DNA from: Brachypodium distachyon
Taxonomy: Eukaryota; Streptophyta; Magnoliopsida; Poales; Poaceae
DNA length: 64,000 nucleotides
NCBI RefSeq assembly: GCF_000005505.3
Contig: NC_016133.3
Coordinates: forward strand, 27,196,508-27,260,507
Direction of reading: 5' to 3'
The notes under the pieces are model-generated. The model was given only the letters and a program-made list of their open reading frames with translations, was not told the origin of the DNA and did no database searches. Below, piece by piece: positions 12,560 to 27,030 of this stretch (its first letter is position 1; the number at the start of each line of letters is the position of its first letter). Made by a program: the position numbers and the translations under genes.

Positions 12560-13445
12560 GTTTAACCATGATTATTGTCAGATATTCATGCATATTTTCC
12601 TGGTTATCCACACATACTTGGCAAATTAATTGTGTTTGGTTGCCAGATTAATTGAGATTACTTGTCAAATTATCCACACATACTTGCCAGATTAATTGCG
12701 TTTAATTGCAAGATTGATTGTGCCTACTTGTCGGATTATTCATGCATACTTGCCAGACTATCCACACCAACTTGCTGGTTCAATTGTGCCTAATTGCTAA
12801 TTTAACATGCGTACTTGCCGGATTACCCATATATACTTGCCAGATTAATTGTGTTCAGTTGCCAATTTAATTATGCCTACTTGCCTAATTATCCACACCT
12901 GGTTGCCGTATTAATAGTGCCTAATTGCCGGATTATCCACAGCTACTTGTCGGATTAGTAGTGCCTAATTGCTGGATTATCCGCACATATTTGCCGGATT
13001 AATAGTGCTTAATTGCCGGATTATTAACACCTACTTGCCGGATTACTAGTGCCTAACTGCCGGATAATCAACACATACTTGCCAGATTAATAGTGCCTAA
13101 TTGCCGGATTATCAACACCTACTTGCCGGAGTACTAGTGCCTAATTGCCAAATTAACAACACCACTTGCCGGATTACTAGTGCCTAATTGCCGGATAATC
13201 AACACCTACTTGCCGGATTAATAGTGCCTAATTGCCGGATTATCAACACCTACTTGCCGGATTACTAGTGCCTAATTGCCGTATTAACAACACTACTTGC
13301 CGGATTAATGGTGCCTGATTGCCGGATTATCAAAACTTACTTGCCGGATTAATAGTGCCTTGTTGCCGGATTATCCACACCCACTGCCGGATTAATTGTG
13401 CTGAATTGAAAGCTTGACCATGCATACTTGCCGGATTATCCGCAC
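12560..13445. repeat. Minisatellite, about 44-bp unit, roughly 19-20 copies
   Basis: About 0.9 kb of tandem units of 43-44 bp, each made of two similar half-units of about 22 bp: TTGCCGGATTA-n-AGTGCCTAA and TTGCCGGATTATCAACACC. Copies from about 13020 to 13370 are highly alike, while those to the left are progressively diverged (TTGCCAGATTAATTGTG forms), as expected for an array homogenised towards one side. No ORF runs through it. It could be the subterminal array of an unrecognised transposon. Confidence 0.9.
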
Positions 13446-14866
13446 GCAATTCGGATCCGTCACACATGAGCAGCGTCCGTCAGACATGCAGCACCACTAG
13501 CCGTCGCCGCCACTGCTCCTCGCTGCGTCACAACGACATGCACCATTAGCTCCCTCCCCCAGCTCCCATACATGGCCTACAACAGCTGCCACCACGTCCA
13601 TCATCCTCTTGTTGAGCACCGCCGTAGAGAAACACGTGGTAGGCAACGAGTAGTGGCACTTGTCCTTTGTCTTTGCCGTAGCCGTGGCTAGAGCTTGCCA
13701 AGTTCACCCTCCACCGCTCCACGCACACATCCCCTCCCGTCGACCGCCTTCGCCACCGTCCATGGCCTCGGCCTTCGCTCCGGGGATCCCGGCATCGCCC
13801 CATTGTCGCCCTGCCCTGCTGCAGCCTCGCCGCAGGCCTGCGCACCTCCCCGCCGCTGCTCCGCCCGGCGCCGCCCTGCGGCAGCCCCGCGGCTGCGGCA
13901 GGCCAGCGCACATCCCAGCCGCGCGCCCTGCCGCAGTTTCCACGTCATAGCTCCGCCCAGCGCCGCCCTGTTGCAGCCTCGCCGTGGGGGAGAAGAGAAC
14001 GGGAAAGATAAGAAAACGAGGGGATGAAAGAAATATGGAGGAGAGAGCCCATCAGGACCGCGGCTAAGACCTATCTGGGCACGTGCCCCACTTAGAAAAA
14101 GCAAAGGATAATTTGTTTATCAATTAATCTATTCATGAAGACTGATAGCAGCTGTCCGTCACCTTTGGCATCTTATTTGTTTTTTTACTTTCTAGAATAT
14201 AGCACTGAGGTAATTGAAGAGGAAATCCGCGCGATGCGGTTACATGCCCAAAGAGGTATCCCCAATGTCAACTTAACATCCAGAAAACCAAACAGACTAA
14301 ACGCATTACCCTCTTTAAGCAAGCCCGCACTCCTCCGAGCGCCACTCTCTCACTCTCTCGGCCAATGTCACTAAGAATCCGCATCGCGCTCCGAGTGGCA
14401 CCGTCACATTGCATCTTATTTGTCTCTCTTGTTGATTTGTTCCAAATCAATGAGATGAGCACTCGCCAATGCACCTTCACAGACTGTGTAACTTCCCTGA
14501 TCAAGGCCAAGAAAAATTAATATTATACATTGAACTACATGGCAAGTCGGGGGGGGGGGGGGGACTTAGCTAGTTCTCAATGTATCCCCAGTTCCTTTTT
14601 TTTTTGCGGGGAATGTATCCCCAGTTCTTAAATTGTAACAGAAAACAACTTTTCTTGGAGATCAGGTATTTAACGAGCAGCTAACAAGATTAAAACTATA
14701 CCAAAGTACATATCAATGGAGGATGTTAGTAAGGTAAATGATCTTAATAAACATTAATTTCATTATCTACTGTGAGCCATTGTTGTACAACGCAGTGTGT
14801 TCAAATTTCAAACAAAATGGCTATTCCCAATGCTTACCTCGTTTATGCACAGAAGGCACCACATGT
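13446..14866. other. GC-rich then AT-rich intergenic region
   Basis: Region 13480-14010 is very GC-rich with repeated GCCGC/GCAGCC words, giving overlapping open frames on both strands that show no conserved domain; these are treated as compositional. Region 14040-14866 is AT-rich with a homopolymer run of G around 14550 and leads into the 3' end of the glutathione reductase gene. Confidence 0.5.
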
Positions 14867-18183
<3,317 letters not shown>

Positions 18184-18327
18184 GGCTGCTCTCTATACGG
18201 CGGCGGAGCAAGTGACGGGGATGACCCGATGAGGCGATGTGAAAGGTCCAGTTCGCGAACAAAGATGATGCTTTGCTTCGACGAGGAATGAGTTGGCACG
18301 TGGCTCCAAATTCAGATTTGTTGTTTA

Positions 18328-18428
18328 CTCCTCGCATCGAGCTTATTACATGTACGTGGACGGTTTTCTAGGTACAGATACATTCATATTTGAACAAATT
18401 TGAGTCACTTCATATAGGACGGAGGGAG
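18328..18428. mobile_element. Stowaway MITE in the GR promoter region
   Basis: About 100 bp whose body (ATTACATGTACGTGGACGG through GGACGGAGGGAG) matches the other Stowaway copies. The right end is followed by TA at 18429-18430. The left end is degraded; a TA at 18326-18327 is the likely original site. It lies 145-245 bp upstream of the glutathione reductase start codon. Confidence 0.75.
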
Positions 18429-19146
18429 TAGAAGTTAACTGATTTTTAGTTACAGATTAGTTGAGGTGCTCCATTGTCAGAATTCAATCAATAATATTAT
18501 ATGCAAGAAGAGAGAGGGATGATATCTCTCAGATCTTAATTCAACGGATCTGACTCGTTAACTTAGATTTAAGGGTTTTTGCTTAAAAATCAGGCAAACG
18601 AAAAATAGTAGTATGAAATTATGTTGTTCGAATCCTCATGAGGCCCCTCTTAATTTAAGAAAATTGAAGTGAAATTTTAGTATCCAAGGTAAAATTTTTA
18701 GTATAGAATGCAAATACTTTATATTTTGTATATTTTTATTTTGGTTTCACTACTATTTTACTTTGGTTTTTACTTCCTCCGTCCCACAATACGAGACGCG
18801 CACTTCATTTGGTTGGTTTGGGTTGTACAAAAGCAAGCAGCCCACTTGATCGGCGGCCCATCAAAAGGCCTTCTCCGGCGACCAATTTGACCCAGCCAAA
18901 ACCATCGCATTCACGGTACACATTGCGTCGTCATATGGTGGTTGCCACGTCGTGAAGCTCTCAACCACGCTGCATCCAAGTCTTGGTCCATCTTCAATGA
19001 CTCATTAATTTAATATACTCCTAGTTTACTTGTGTTTACTTTCGCTAAAAAAACTTGGTGTTTACTTCGGTATGTATTTATATGTATACTAACCGTATAT
19101 TCGTAAGCCTAATTTTTCGAAAGTGTTGTTTCCCTCCCCGTGCCAT
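18429..19146. other. AT-rich intergenic region with a Stowaway end
   Basis: No gene seen. A lone Stowaway-like terminus (CTTCCTCCGTCCCACAATACG) starts near 18773, but the matching right terminus was not found, so it is probably a truncated copy. Confidence 0.5.
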
Positions 19147-19179
19147 CACTGCTCGGGAAAAAGTTAGCAGCGGCGGTCC

Positions 19180-19590
19180 GAATTACACACCGGTGGCGGT
19201 ACCGCCGACCGCCACTAAGCCTGCGCCACAGGTGCTAACGAGCACCGGTGGCGGTGATCATACCCGCCACCGGTGCTAGCCAGCACCCGTGACGGTTTGC
19301 ACAACCGCCGCTGGTAATCCGTAGGGAGCTTCAGAAAGTGCACCGGTGGCCGTGGGAAGGACTGTTACATACCAGTGGCGGTGCGTCATCACGGCCACTG
19401 GTAGTGTGGCGGTGCTTACCCACCGCCATTGGTAGTATACCAGTGGCCGTGATGCCTCACCATCACTGGTATGCTTTCGTAGCACCAGTGGCGGTTCTCC
19501 ATCACCGCCACTGGTACTGCACCAGTGGCGGTGGGACGCAACCGCCACTGTACTCTACTAGTGGCGGTGAACAGGAACCGCCACTGTTGT
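19180..19590. repeat. Left subterminal repeat array of the CACTA element
   Basis: About a dozen copies of a GGTGGCGGT core, with CACCAG, CACCGG or CCACTGG alongside, occur in alternating orientation so that neighbouring copies form imperfect palindromes. This mirrors the array at 26540-27030. Such arrays bind the transposase and define transposition competence. Confidence 0.85.
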
Positions 19591-21694
19591 TTTCCAATTT
19601 AAAAAAATATTTTTTTTATGTTAGAATATTCCTGTTGCATTGAACAGCAATATATCATAGCACAGCAATAGATATATACATATGAGAAAATCACACATCC
19701 ATGAAAGATAACAGCATCCGTTCACAAAACTTATTACAAAAACACAGATATTCAATATTTAACATTGTACATCAAAGTTTCAATACATCGGCACAACCCC
19801 GCCTTCATAAAAATCACTGTTTTCCTTCAGGACCTCTTTGTTGAGAATGGTGGCTATTTCCCTTTGAATATCGAACACAAGAACAGCTGGGTTGTGTCCA
19901 TATTCTGATTCTGTCTTGAAGTAATCCACCATCTGCTGGTAGGTCATCTTCGTCTTGGGCTGGAACTTGGTGACCCAATTGCGGAAGATGTACGCGCAGT
20001 AGTATCCACAGAAGACCGTACCTTGCGGCTGTTGTATGCATGGGAAGTTTCTGTGATGGGTTATTTTCTTCCTGCCTAGCTTGGCAACTCATATTCAGTC
20101 ACCGCCTTTTTCCACGCCTCTTCGAGGAGTGTTCTGACGGCTTTGAAGTCGCGCTGCTCATAGCCTTTCTTCCGTCGGAGTGGATCAAGATACGTCACCG
20201 ACCCTTCTTTGAAAGAGAAGGCCACCACCACCCAATGTTCGCTGTTTACAAAAAGAACACACATTTATAACCGAAAAGAGAACAACTTAGTGGAGCGAGA
20301 AAGAAAGCAATGGTCGTGAGAACAACTTACTCTAAATGGTAGAGTGTAAGAACATAACAGCGTTGCTTGTGCATTGCGAAGAACTTAGATAGGTATGAAA
20401 TTGCCTTCTCTCTCGAACCCCGTTTCCATTCTTCTAGACCGATGGTTGCTTTGCTGAACAGGAGAGGATCGGCGATGGCAACGTGTGGTTCTTTCAGGCG
20501 GAAGGACTCCCTTGTGAAGTATACACACCAGAGTCTTAACATGTTGTTGTCTAAGCACTTCTGGTTGAAGACGTGAAACAAGTCAAGGAAGTCCATGCCG
20601 AAGGTAAATTCCTTTGTCTGCAGGTCCCCTGTTTCGGCATCATAGAAGCCATAATACTCTGGCACCTTCACATTCATCTGTTGACCACGCTGTGCAGAAT
20701 TAGCTGATGATGCCATGTAGTAGCCATGTAGCTCTTGCATCTCCCGCGGCAGGCTCCTTAGGTCCTTAAGGCTGACCATCGGTTGTTCAGGGTAGAACAT
20801 CAGCACTTTTTCGAATTCCCTGGGCACGAAGTAGGCTCCGCCGACTAAATCACCAGCTACAGGGGGGGCTTCATATTCAAAATATCTGGCCAGTTTTCCC
20901 GATTCCCTTCGATTATTGGCGGATTGCTGGGTTGCTTGTCCATTGAGTCCAACTCTTTACTCTTCGAGTCACTGGATCTCTTGCTGATTTTGGACCCCCT
21001 CTTATTGGTGCGCCAGCGTTTCAAAACCTCGGCCTCCTCTTGATCCTTGAAGGTCTGGGAGACCTGCTTGCCAGACGCGTACTCCAGCGCGGCCGCCACA
21101 GATTTCCATGGCACGGGTGCAGGTCGTGGTGGTTGTGAGGGTTGGCTGTCTTTACGGTGGGGCGGTGACGGATTAGGCGGCGGCACATGAACTGGTGCAA
21201 CGTCATCATCGCTGCAGTCTTGCGCTGGTTCGAAATCGAAGCCTCCTTGCCCCGACGTTGGTGAATCCGGACGTGCTGGCTTATTGGGGGATGGGCCAAG
21301 GGGCGATGGAGAGGGAAGTCGTGGGCGGAAGCCGGTGGAGACGCTCCGGGACATGACGGAGAGGGAGAAGGTTGGGTAGCGAGGGCAACCAACCTCCTGG
21401 GCCACTAGATGTACGTGCCCCGGCATAGCCCTAGAGTCACTGATTCCTCCTCTGGAGGATAAGGGACCGGCGTCTTGTCAAATTCCGGGAGCACGTAGTC
21501 CACATGCACCCTGACATGATCCGGGGGCATGGGCATGTTGTGCACGACCGGCATTCTTTGCATCAGCATACCACGCGCGCCTACCGGATTTACGGTGGAT
21601 GGCATCAATATCCGGCACTTAATACTCTTCTATGCGTGACAAACAAATTAACATACATACGTTAGTGTTATGGTGTGAAGAATGACGTAATTGA

Positions 21695-21695
<1 letters not shown>

Positions 21696-21770
<75 letters not shown>
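21696..21770. repeat. (TA)n microsatellite
   Basis: A run of about 37 AT/TA dinucleotides, uninterrupted by eye, lies in what looks like an intron of the CACTA second ORF (donor GTATGC just to its right on the minus strand). It is likely to be length-polymorphic. Confidence 0.95.
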
Positions 21771-21771
<1 letters not shown>

Positions 21772-21877
21772 AAAGGAAAGAGCATACCTAAGTTCAATAG
21801 CTTTACGTCCGCTATCCCGATCATGATTTTCCTACCCTCAGGGGGAAGGACCTTTACTTTCCCCCCTTGGAAAGCTG

Positions 21878-21951
21878 TGGGCGAGGAGGGATTCGAACCC
21901 CCGACACCGTGGTTCCTAGCCACGTGGTCTAATCCTCTGAGCTACAGGCCC
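21878..21951 (-). tRNA. Plastid-derived tRNA-Arg(ACG)-like sequence, mutated
   Basis: The minus strand reads as a full 74-base cloverleaf: D-arm with AGCTCAGAGGATTAGA, T-arm GGGGGTTCGAATCCC and discriminator A. It matches the plastid trnR-ACG as I remember it, except for about three changes. One change alters the anticodon loop from CTACGAA to CTAGGAA, making the anticodon AGG, and another hits the D-arm. No CCA is encoded. Flanking bases to about 22110 may also be plastid-derived, since they do not resemble CACTA sequence. It is best read as a nuclear plastid-DNA (NUPT) relic within an apparent CACTA intron; expression is doubtful. Confidence 0.75.
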
Positions 21952-22859
21952 ACCCGTCTCTACTGGCTCTCTTCTCGGGGTACCCCTTCATTTCGGGTTA
22001 AGAAGATGGGAAAGCGCCTTTCTCTCTATAAGAACAGCGCGTTCCGAGGTGTGAAGTGGGAGAGAGGGGATCTGATGATTGAGGTTTTGAATGCTCTTTC
22101 CTTTTGTGTGTACACACACACACACACACTATGGTACTAGTAAGGAGCTTACCGGGATGTCATCAGATGGGCCATCAGGGTCATCCGGGAGTTCGGTGCC
22201 GAAACCAGCACTACTCTTATACGGTGGCGGCGAAGGATTCGGAGTCGACTGATGATCATTCGGAGTCATAGGCCTCGGTGTCGTGCCCCGGTTGCCATCA
22301 TATGTAGCAACGAACTCCTCCATAGTCTGGCCGGAGTCCCTTGCTTTTTTCAAGCAAGCAAAAAACTCCTCCCTCGCCGCCTTTTTCGCCACCTCTATTA
22401 TTTCTTCATGCTTCTCGGGCTTTCTTTTACGGCTCCGGGCTTCTTTCTCTTGAGGAAATACTTTGCGGCGAAAGGCCCCGGTTCCTAAGGCTCGAATATG
22501 GCCCCCGTGCTCATTTCTTCCTAGAGCATAGCTTAGTGGTGAATCCCAGTGTGCACGGAGCTCATCGTGGGAGCCTTCCGACTCGAACTCGGCGACCTTG
22601 TCCTGAAATAAGACAAAGTCGGTGCCAATTTATAAGTGAGTGTGTTAGAAGTTAAACTGAAAAAGAAGTGGCGGTTGAGGCCTTATGATTAAAACTTTCT
22701 GGTGTTCGCGGATAGGCTTCAAGCCCACCCACTGTTCTTTGGTCATGGTACTCCGCACGAAGGTGGTGGATCGATCATGACGGAGCATTGTTGGGACAGG
22801 AGGGACTATCCCTCTTGCCGCAAGCTCGGCGTCCTCCTTCGCCCACACCGGCAGGAGGG

Positions 22860-25800
22860 ACTATCCCTCTTGCCGCAACCACTGTTGGTGTAGTACGTAT
22901 ACCCGTTCATTGCGTACGACTGGTAAGTCACTACAGCCGTCGGGTAGCCGTGAGAAATTTTGAGCGGTCCTTTCTTCTTCATTTGCCGCCACCCTGGCAT
23001 ACCAAAAACTCTTGAGCCACATGGCGAATGTTGCATTGTGGATCTTGTGTATCCAATCAGCACTCCTGTTAGGGTACCGGTTTTCAAGTTCTTCCATATG
23101 CATGTCGATGAAAGGCTAGAACTCGTACATATGTTGCAGCACCATTGTATGTGCTCACATATAGTCGTCCTGTCTCCGCGATGTATACACATCCAGAACC
23201 TTCCGGCCAAGCCCACCTTCACCTTCTAGTTTGCCCTTATGTCGTGATTCGGGTATTCCTATGGGTTTGCAATCCGCCAACCAATCAGTGGCGTACTCCA
23301 CATACTCTTCTGCATGGTAGCCTTGCATGATGCTACCTTCCGTATGCCCTCTGTTACGAACATACCGCTTCAGCACCCCGTTGTATCGTTCGGGCCCATA
23401 CATGTTGTGCAAAAAGGAGGGCCCTAGTAGAATTATCTCGTCGGTGATATGGACCATCAGATGTACCATGATATCGAAGAATGTTGGAGGGAAGAACATC
23501 TCACATTCACACAAAAATTGTATCATCGAATCCTTCAGCTGGAGGCATCGTTCCACCTTGATGGACTTTTGCCCGATTGTGTCAAAGAAGTCACAAAGCT
23601 TCATGACCGTCTCTCTGACCCATGGCTCCATGACACCTCTTATTGCAACTGGAAGTAACTGCGTGATAATCATGTGGTAGTCATGAGACTTCATACCAAC
23701 AAGCTTGTGACTCTTCATGTCAACGAGTCTCTTGATGTTGGACGAGTAGTTTGATGGAACTTTAATGCTGTGGAGACACTGGCACATTATGTGTAACTCG
23801 GCTTTGCTCAAGGTGTAATACACAGGTTTACATCGTGTCGTTACCATGACTTCACCATTGTGGTCTTCCGGTGACTCTTCCTCTACCGCCCGCAGCTTCT
23901 TCCTTATGCCCAAAAACTCCAGGTCCTTCCGTGCCTTTGGCCCATCTTTTGTCTTATTTGCATTGTTCATTAGCAAGCCCAACAAGCTGTCGCAAACGTT
24001 CTTCTCGACGTGCTTGACATCTATGGTGTGACGGCTTTGTAATAATTTCCAGTAAGGCAGGTCCTAAAATACCAACCTCCTTTTCCACACAGGTACATCG
24101 CATCCTTCTCTTTTGCTTGCGGATTTGCTTTCCCGGCAACAACTTCCAAGTTTCTAACAATTTCATAGATTTCGTTCTTCTCGACGTTCATGACATCTAT
24201 GGTGTGACGGCTTTGTAAGAATTTCCAGTAAGGAAGGTCCCAAAACACCGACCTCCTTTTCCACACAGGTCCATCGCATCCTTCTCTTTTGCTTGCGGAT
24301 TTTCTTTCCTGGCAACAACTTCCAAGTTCATAACAATTTCATAGATTTCGTGCCCAGTCTTTTCCCTGAGCTTCGGGCGAGGCTCTGACCTCCCATTGAA
24401 GTTTTTCTTGTCCTTCCTCCATGGGTCGTCGGGTTGCAACCACTTTCGGTGTCCCATGTACACAATCTTCTGTGAAACTGGCAGCCTCTTTGAGTTTGTT
24501 TCATCCCCGCACTTTGTACACGCTTTGTACCCATGTCTGCATTGGCAAGATGAGTTCCCGTCGCAGGGTAGTCATGCACATATGTCAGCAGAGCTGCCCG
24601 AAGGGTGAACTCCTCCTTCTTGTGAGCGTCCCAAACCTTTTCGCCCGTACTCCAAAGTTCCGCAAGTTCATCTTTCAGTAGCTCCAGATACACGTTCAGA
24701 TCAGCTCCCGATTGCTTAGAGCCTTGTATGAGCATGGTTAGGTGGATGTACTTCCTCTTCATGATAAGCCACGGAGGAAGGTTGTATATGAACAGGATCA
24801 CCGGCCATGTGCTGTGTTTGCTGCTCATGTTTCTGAAAGGATTGATTCCGTCCGTACTCATCCCGAACCTGATGTTCCTGGGCTCTGCGCCGAAGTCTGG
24901 AAACTCCTCGTCCAGGGTCCTCCATTAAGCCGCATCGGCGGGGTGTCTAAGTACACCATCGTCGTTACTGTACACCCCATCAGAATCGATATCCTTCTGA
25001 GTTGGGTCATGGAAGATGAACCACCTGGCCTCCTTCTCGTTTGGAAACCAACGCTCCAGCCGGCTACCACATGGGAGGTACCATACCGTCTTCGCCGCTG
25101 GACCACGTCTTCCTCCGGGAGGCCCTCGGGATAGGGGTCTTTCTTCCTGTATCAGGATGTTTTGCATATTGTACAGCTGTGCATGTTTTTGTAGTCACCC
25201 TTGTATATGACGCAATCCAACGGACAAGCATGGTATCTGACAACCTCTAACCCAAGGGGACATGCAACCTTCTTCGCTTCGTACGTGCTCTTAGGCACCA
25301 TGTTGCCTGCAGGAAGAACTGTAGAAAGGTAACTCAAAATATCCGTGAATCCCGAGTCCAAGATGTTATATTTTGCCTTCATTCGGAGAAGTTCGAGCGT
25401 TACTTCCAGCACACTTTTGTCCAGCCCTGCATTTTCATACAACGGCGTCTCTGCGTCCTCCCTCAGCTTCTGAAATTTATGGGACACTATCTCATCGTCT
25501 GCGTCATCTAACTGTTTCCGCAGGTGCACATCATCTAGCATTTCGGCCACCCTGCCTTGCGGAACTTCTTGATCTTCACCACGGCATGGTTCGTCGGGTG
25601 GATCATCATGCTCCATGTTCTTCATTTCTAGGTCGCTTTCAACTTCAATGGCATCCTCGCCGTGACAAGTCCAACGTGAATAACCCAACACAAAACCGTG
25701 TAGGAGCAATTGCAACTCCACATCGATTGGCAAAAGCATCATTGTGTTACGACAATTGCTACATGGACAACATTTCATGTCGTCCCTTTTTCTCAGCATA

Positions 25801-25889
25801 TGTTCCGTGGCGACATCAGTGAAGTCCTTCAGTTTTCTTATCCAATCTTCGCAATTTCTTGTCTCCTCGTACATCCAAGCACGGCTCAT
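22860..25889 (-). pseudogene. CACTA transposase, TNP2/TNPD type, decayed
   Basis: The likely start is at 25889, just after a TTTAG acceptor, opening with a transposase-associated domain (MSRAWMYEETRNCEDWI; CCPCSNCRN zinc-finger-like cysteines). Then comes an acidic linker and a block ending KSTYEAKKVACPLGLEVV. The TNP2 transposase core follows (VLRHPADAA, LSTDGINPFRN-like, STWPVILFIYNLPPWLIMKR at 24700-24860). A DUF4218 domain occupies 23155-23985 (YTLSKAELHIMCQCLHSIKV; CECEMFFPPTFFDIMVHLM; YGPERYNGVLKRYVRNRGHTE). The order is that of plant CACTA transposases. It is broken by frame changes at about 25150, 24900, 24400 and 22950, and by a 176-bp tandem duplication at 24001-24352. No active protein can be made. 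Confidence 0.9.
24001..24352. repeat. 176-bp tandem duplication inside the transposase gene
   Basis: Two units (24001-24176 and 24177-24352) share CTTCTCGACG, ATCTATGGTGTGACGGC and CCTTCTCTTTTGCTTGCGG blocks at the same spacing of 176 bp, with about 8-10% divergence by eye. As 176 is not a multiple of three, the duplication itself shifts the transposase frame. Confidence 0.85.
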
Positions 25890-26539
25890 CGAGCTAAAAC
25901 ACGATAGACAAACATAAATCAAGTTACATATAGTATCACACAAAATTTCGGCATGACCTTTGCTATAAAATTCACAAATTTTACAAAAAATTGCCAAATA
26001 AACACCCGCCCACACTCACATGTGAACACACACGGCACGATGGCACGTATACATGTACAAACAAAAATTTACAAACACGGCACGATGGCCGCAGAACATG
26101 CACATCCAACACATATTTTATTGAGAGAGAACTTAATTAATCATAGAGAGAGGGGAGAAGAGAGAGAGGGGACTAGAGAGATAGAGGGGAGGGGGCGCGC
26201 AGCAACCAGCAGCAGAAAGAGATGGAGAAACGGAGCTAGGGGAAGAGTGGGGGAGCTCCCAAGCAAGGGGGCCGGCCGGGACAGCTCTTGGAGAGAGATC
26301 GAGGTCCTCCCGGCCGCCGGCGCCATTTCAGGCAGATCGAGGAAGAAGAGAAGAGAGGAAGGAGCTAGAGGAAAGGAGAGGGAGAGGAGGAAGAAGGAGA
26401 GGGAAAGGGAGCAACCTTCCGGCTGCCGGCGCCATGGAATTTTGGCAGAGCTTCGCCGTCGCCTGTGTTGAGGCCGCAGCTGATCCAAAGACGCGCGAGC
26501 TGAGGAAGATAAGGTCATACTAACTTTGCTTTTATAGAT

Positions 26540-27030
26540 AACTTACCAGTGGCAGTTCAAAGAATCTGCCCGCCACTGGTAACCGGGATGGGAAACTCTG
26601 AGGAGTAGTAGTGGCGGTTAACTAATGCGGCCACTGGTACTAGGAGCACAGTGGCGGTGACAGCCGTATGAGTGCTCGCACCGCCACTAGTGCTCCAGTA
26701 TCAGTGGTGGTGGAAGCTAACAGCCACTGGTATTCGTTTCAGATTCTTCCAACGACTAACCGGTGGCGGTTTGTTTTTTGGACCACTTTAACCGCCACTG
26801 TAGATCGTGCGCCGGTGACCACTAAAGAGCTCCAGTGGCGGTGAACAACCACCGCCACGGGTGCTAGAGCACCGGTGGCGGTGCTGGTCGTGCGAGTGCT
26901 TTCACCGCCACCGGTGCTCTACTGGCAGTGGTGGTGGTTGCTCACCGCCATTGGTGTTCGTTTTGGATTCCTCCAACGACGTCCAGTGGCGGTGAATTTT
27001 TTGGACCAGCGGAACCGCCACTGGAGCTCG
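26540..27030. repeat. Right subterminal repeat array of the CACTA element
   Basis: More than ten copies of the GTGGCGGT core in alternating orientation (CCACTGGTAC, CACCGGTGGCGG, ACCGCCACTGG) lie just inside the right terminus, matching the left array at 19180-19590. Confidence 0.85.

Larger units (their letters stand above)
19780..22850 (-). pseudogene. CACTA second ORF with Ulp1-like C48 protease domain
   Basis: Several minus-strand exon-like blocks follow one another. First is an N-terminal block around 22650-22850 (VPPVPTMLRHDRSTTFVRS). Next are Pro/Ser-rich blocks at 22129-22392, 21405-21608 and 20857-21426. Last is a cysteine protease domain at 19780-20830. The protease keeps the Ulp1/SENP-type residues: His in NSEHWVVVAF, Asp in TYLDPLRR, and Gln plus Cys in QQPQGTVFCGYYCAY, so a catalytic triad is still encoded. 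The frame changes between the Asp and Cys blocks near 20080 (a stop follows YELPS), and no clean start is visible, so it is called a pseudogene. Proteins of this type accompany the TNP2 transposase in many grass CACTA elements; their role in transposition is not settled. A direct duplication of about 27 bp (22797 and 22852) lies at the N-terminal end. Confidence 0.75.

Noticed and set aside
12560..13445. Regularly spaced repeats resembling a CRISPR array
   Set aside because: Repeats are contiguous with no unique spacers and lie in plant nuclear DNA; this is a minisatellite.
13546..14104. Overlapping GC-rich ORFs of 79-138 codons on both strands
   Set aside because: Low-complexity Ala/Arg/Pro-rich translations with no domain, explained by base composition.
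14545..14563. Homopolymer G run as a structured element
   Set aside because: It is a simple homopolymer, probably slippage or a sequencing-difficult tract, with no flanking structure.
21878..21951. Functional nuclear tRNA gene
   Set aside because: It matches a plastid tRNA with changes in the anticodon and D-arm, and sits in a transposon; a relic is more likely. The feature is kept with that caveat.
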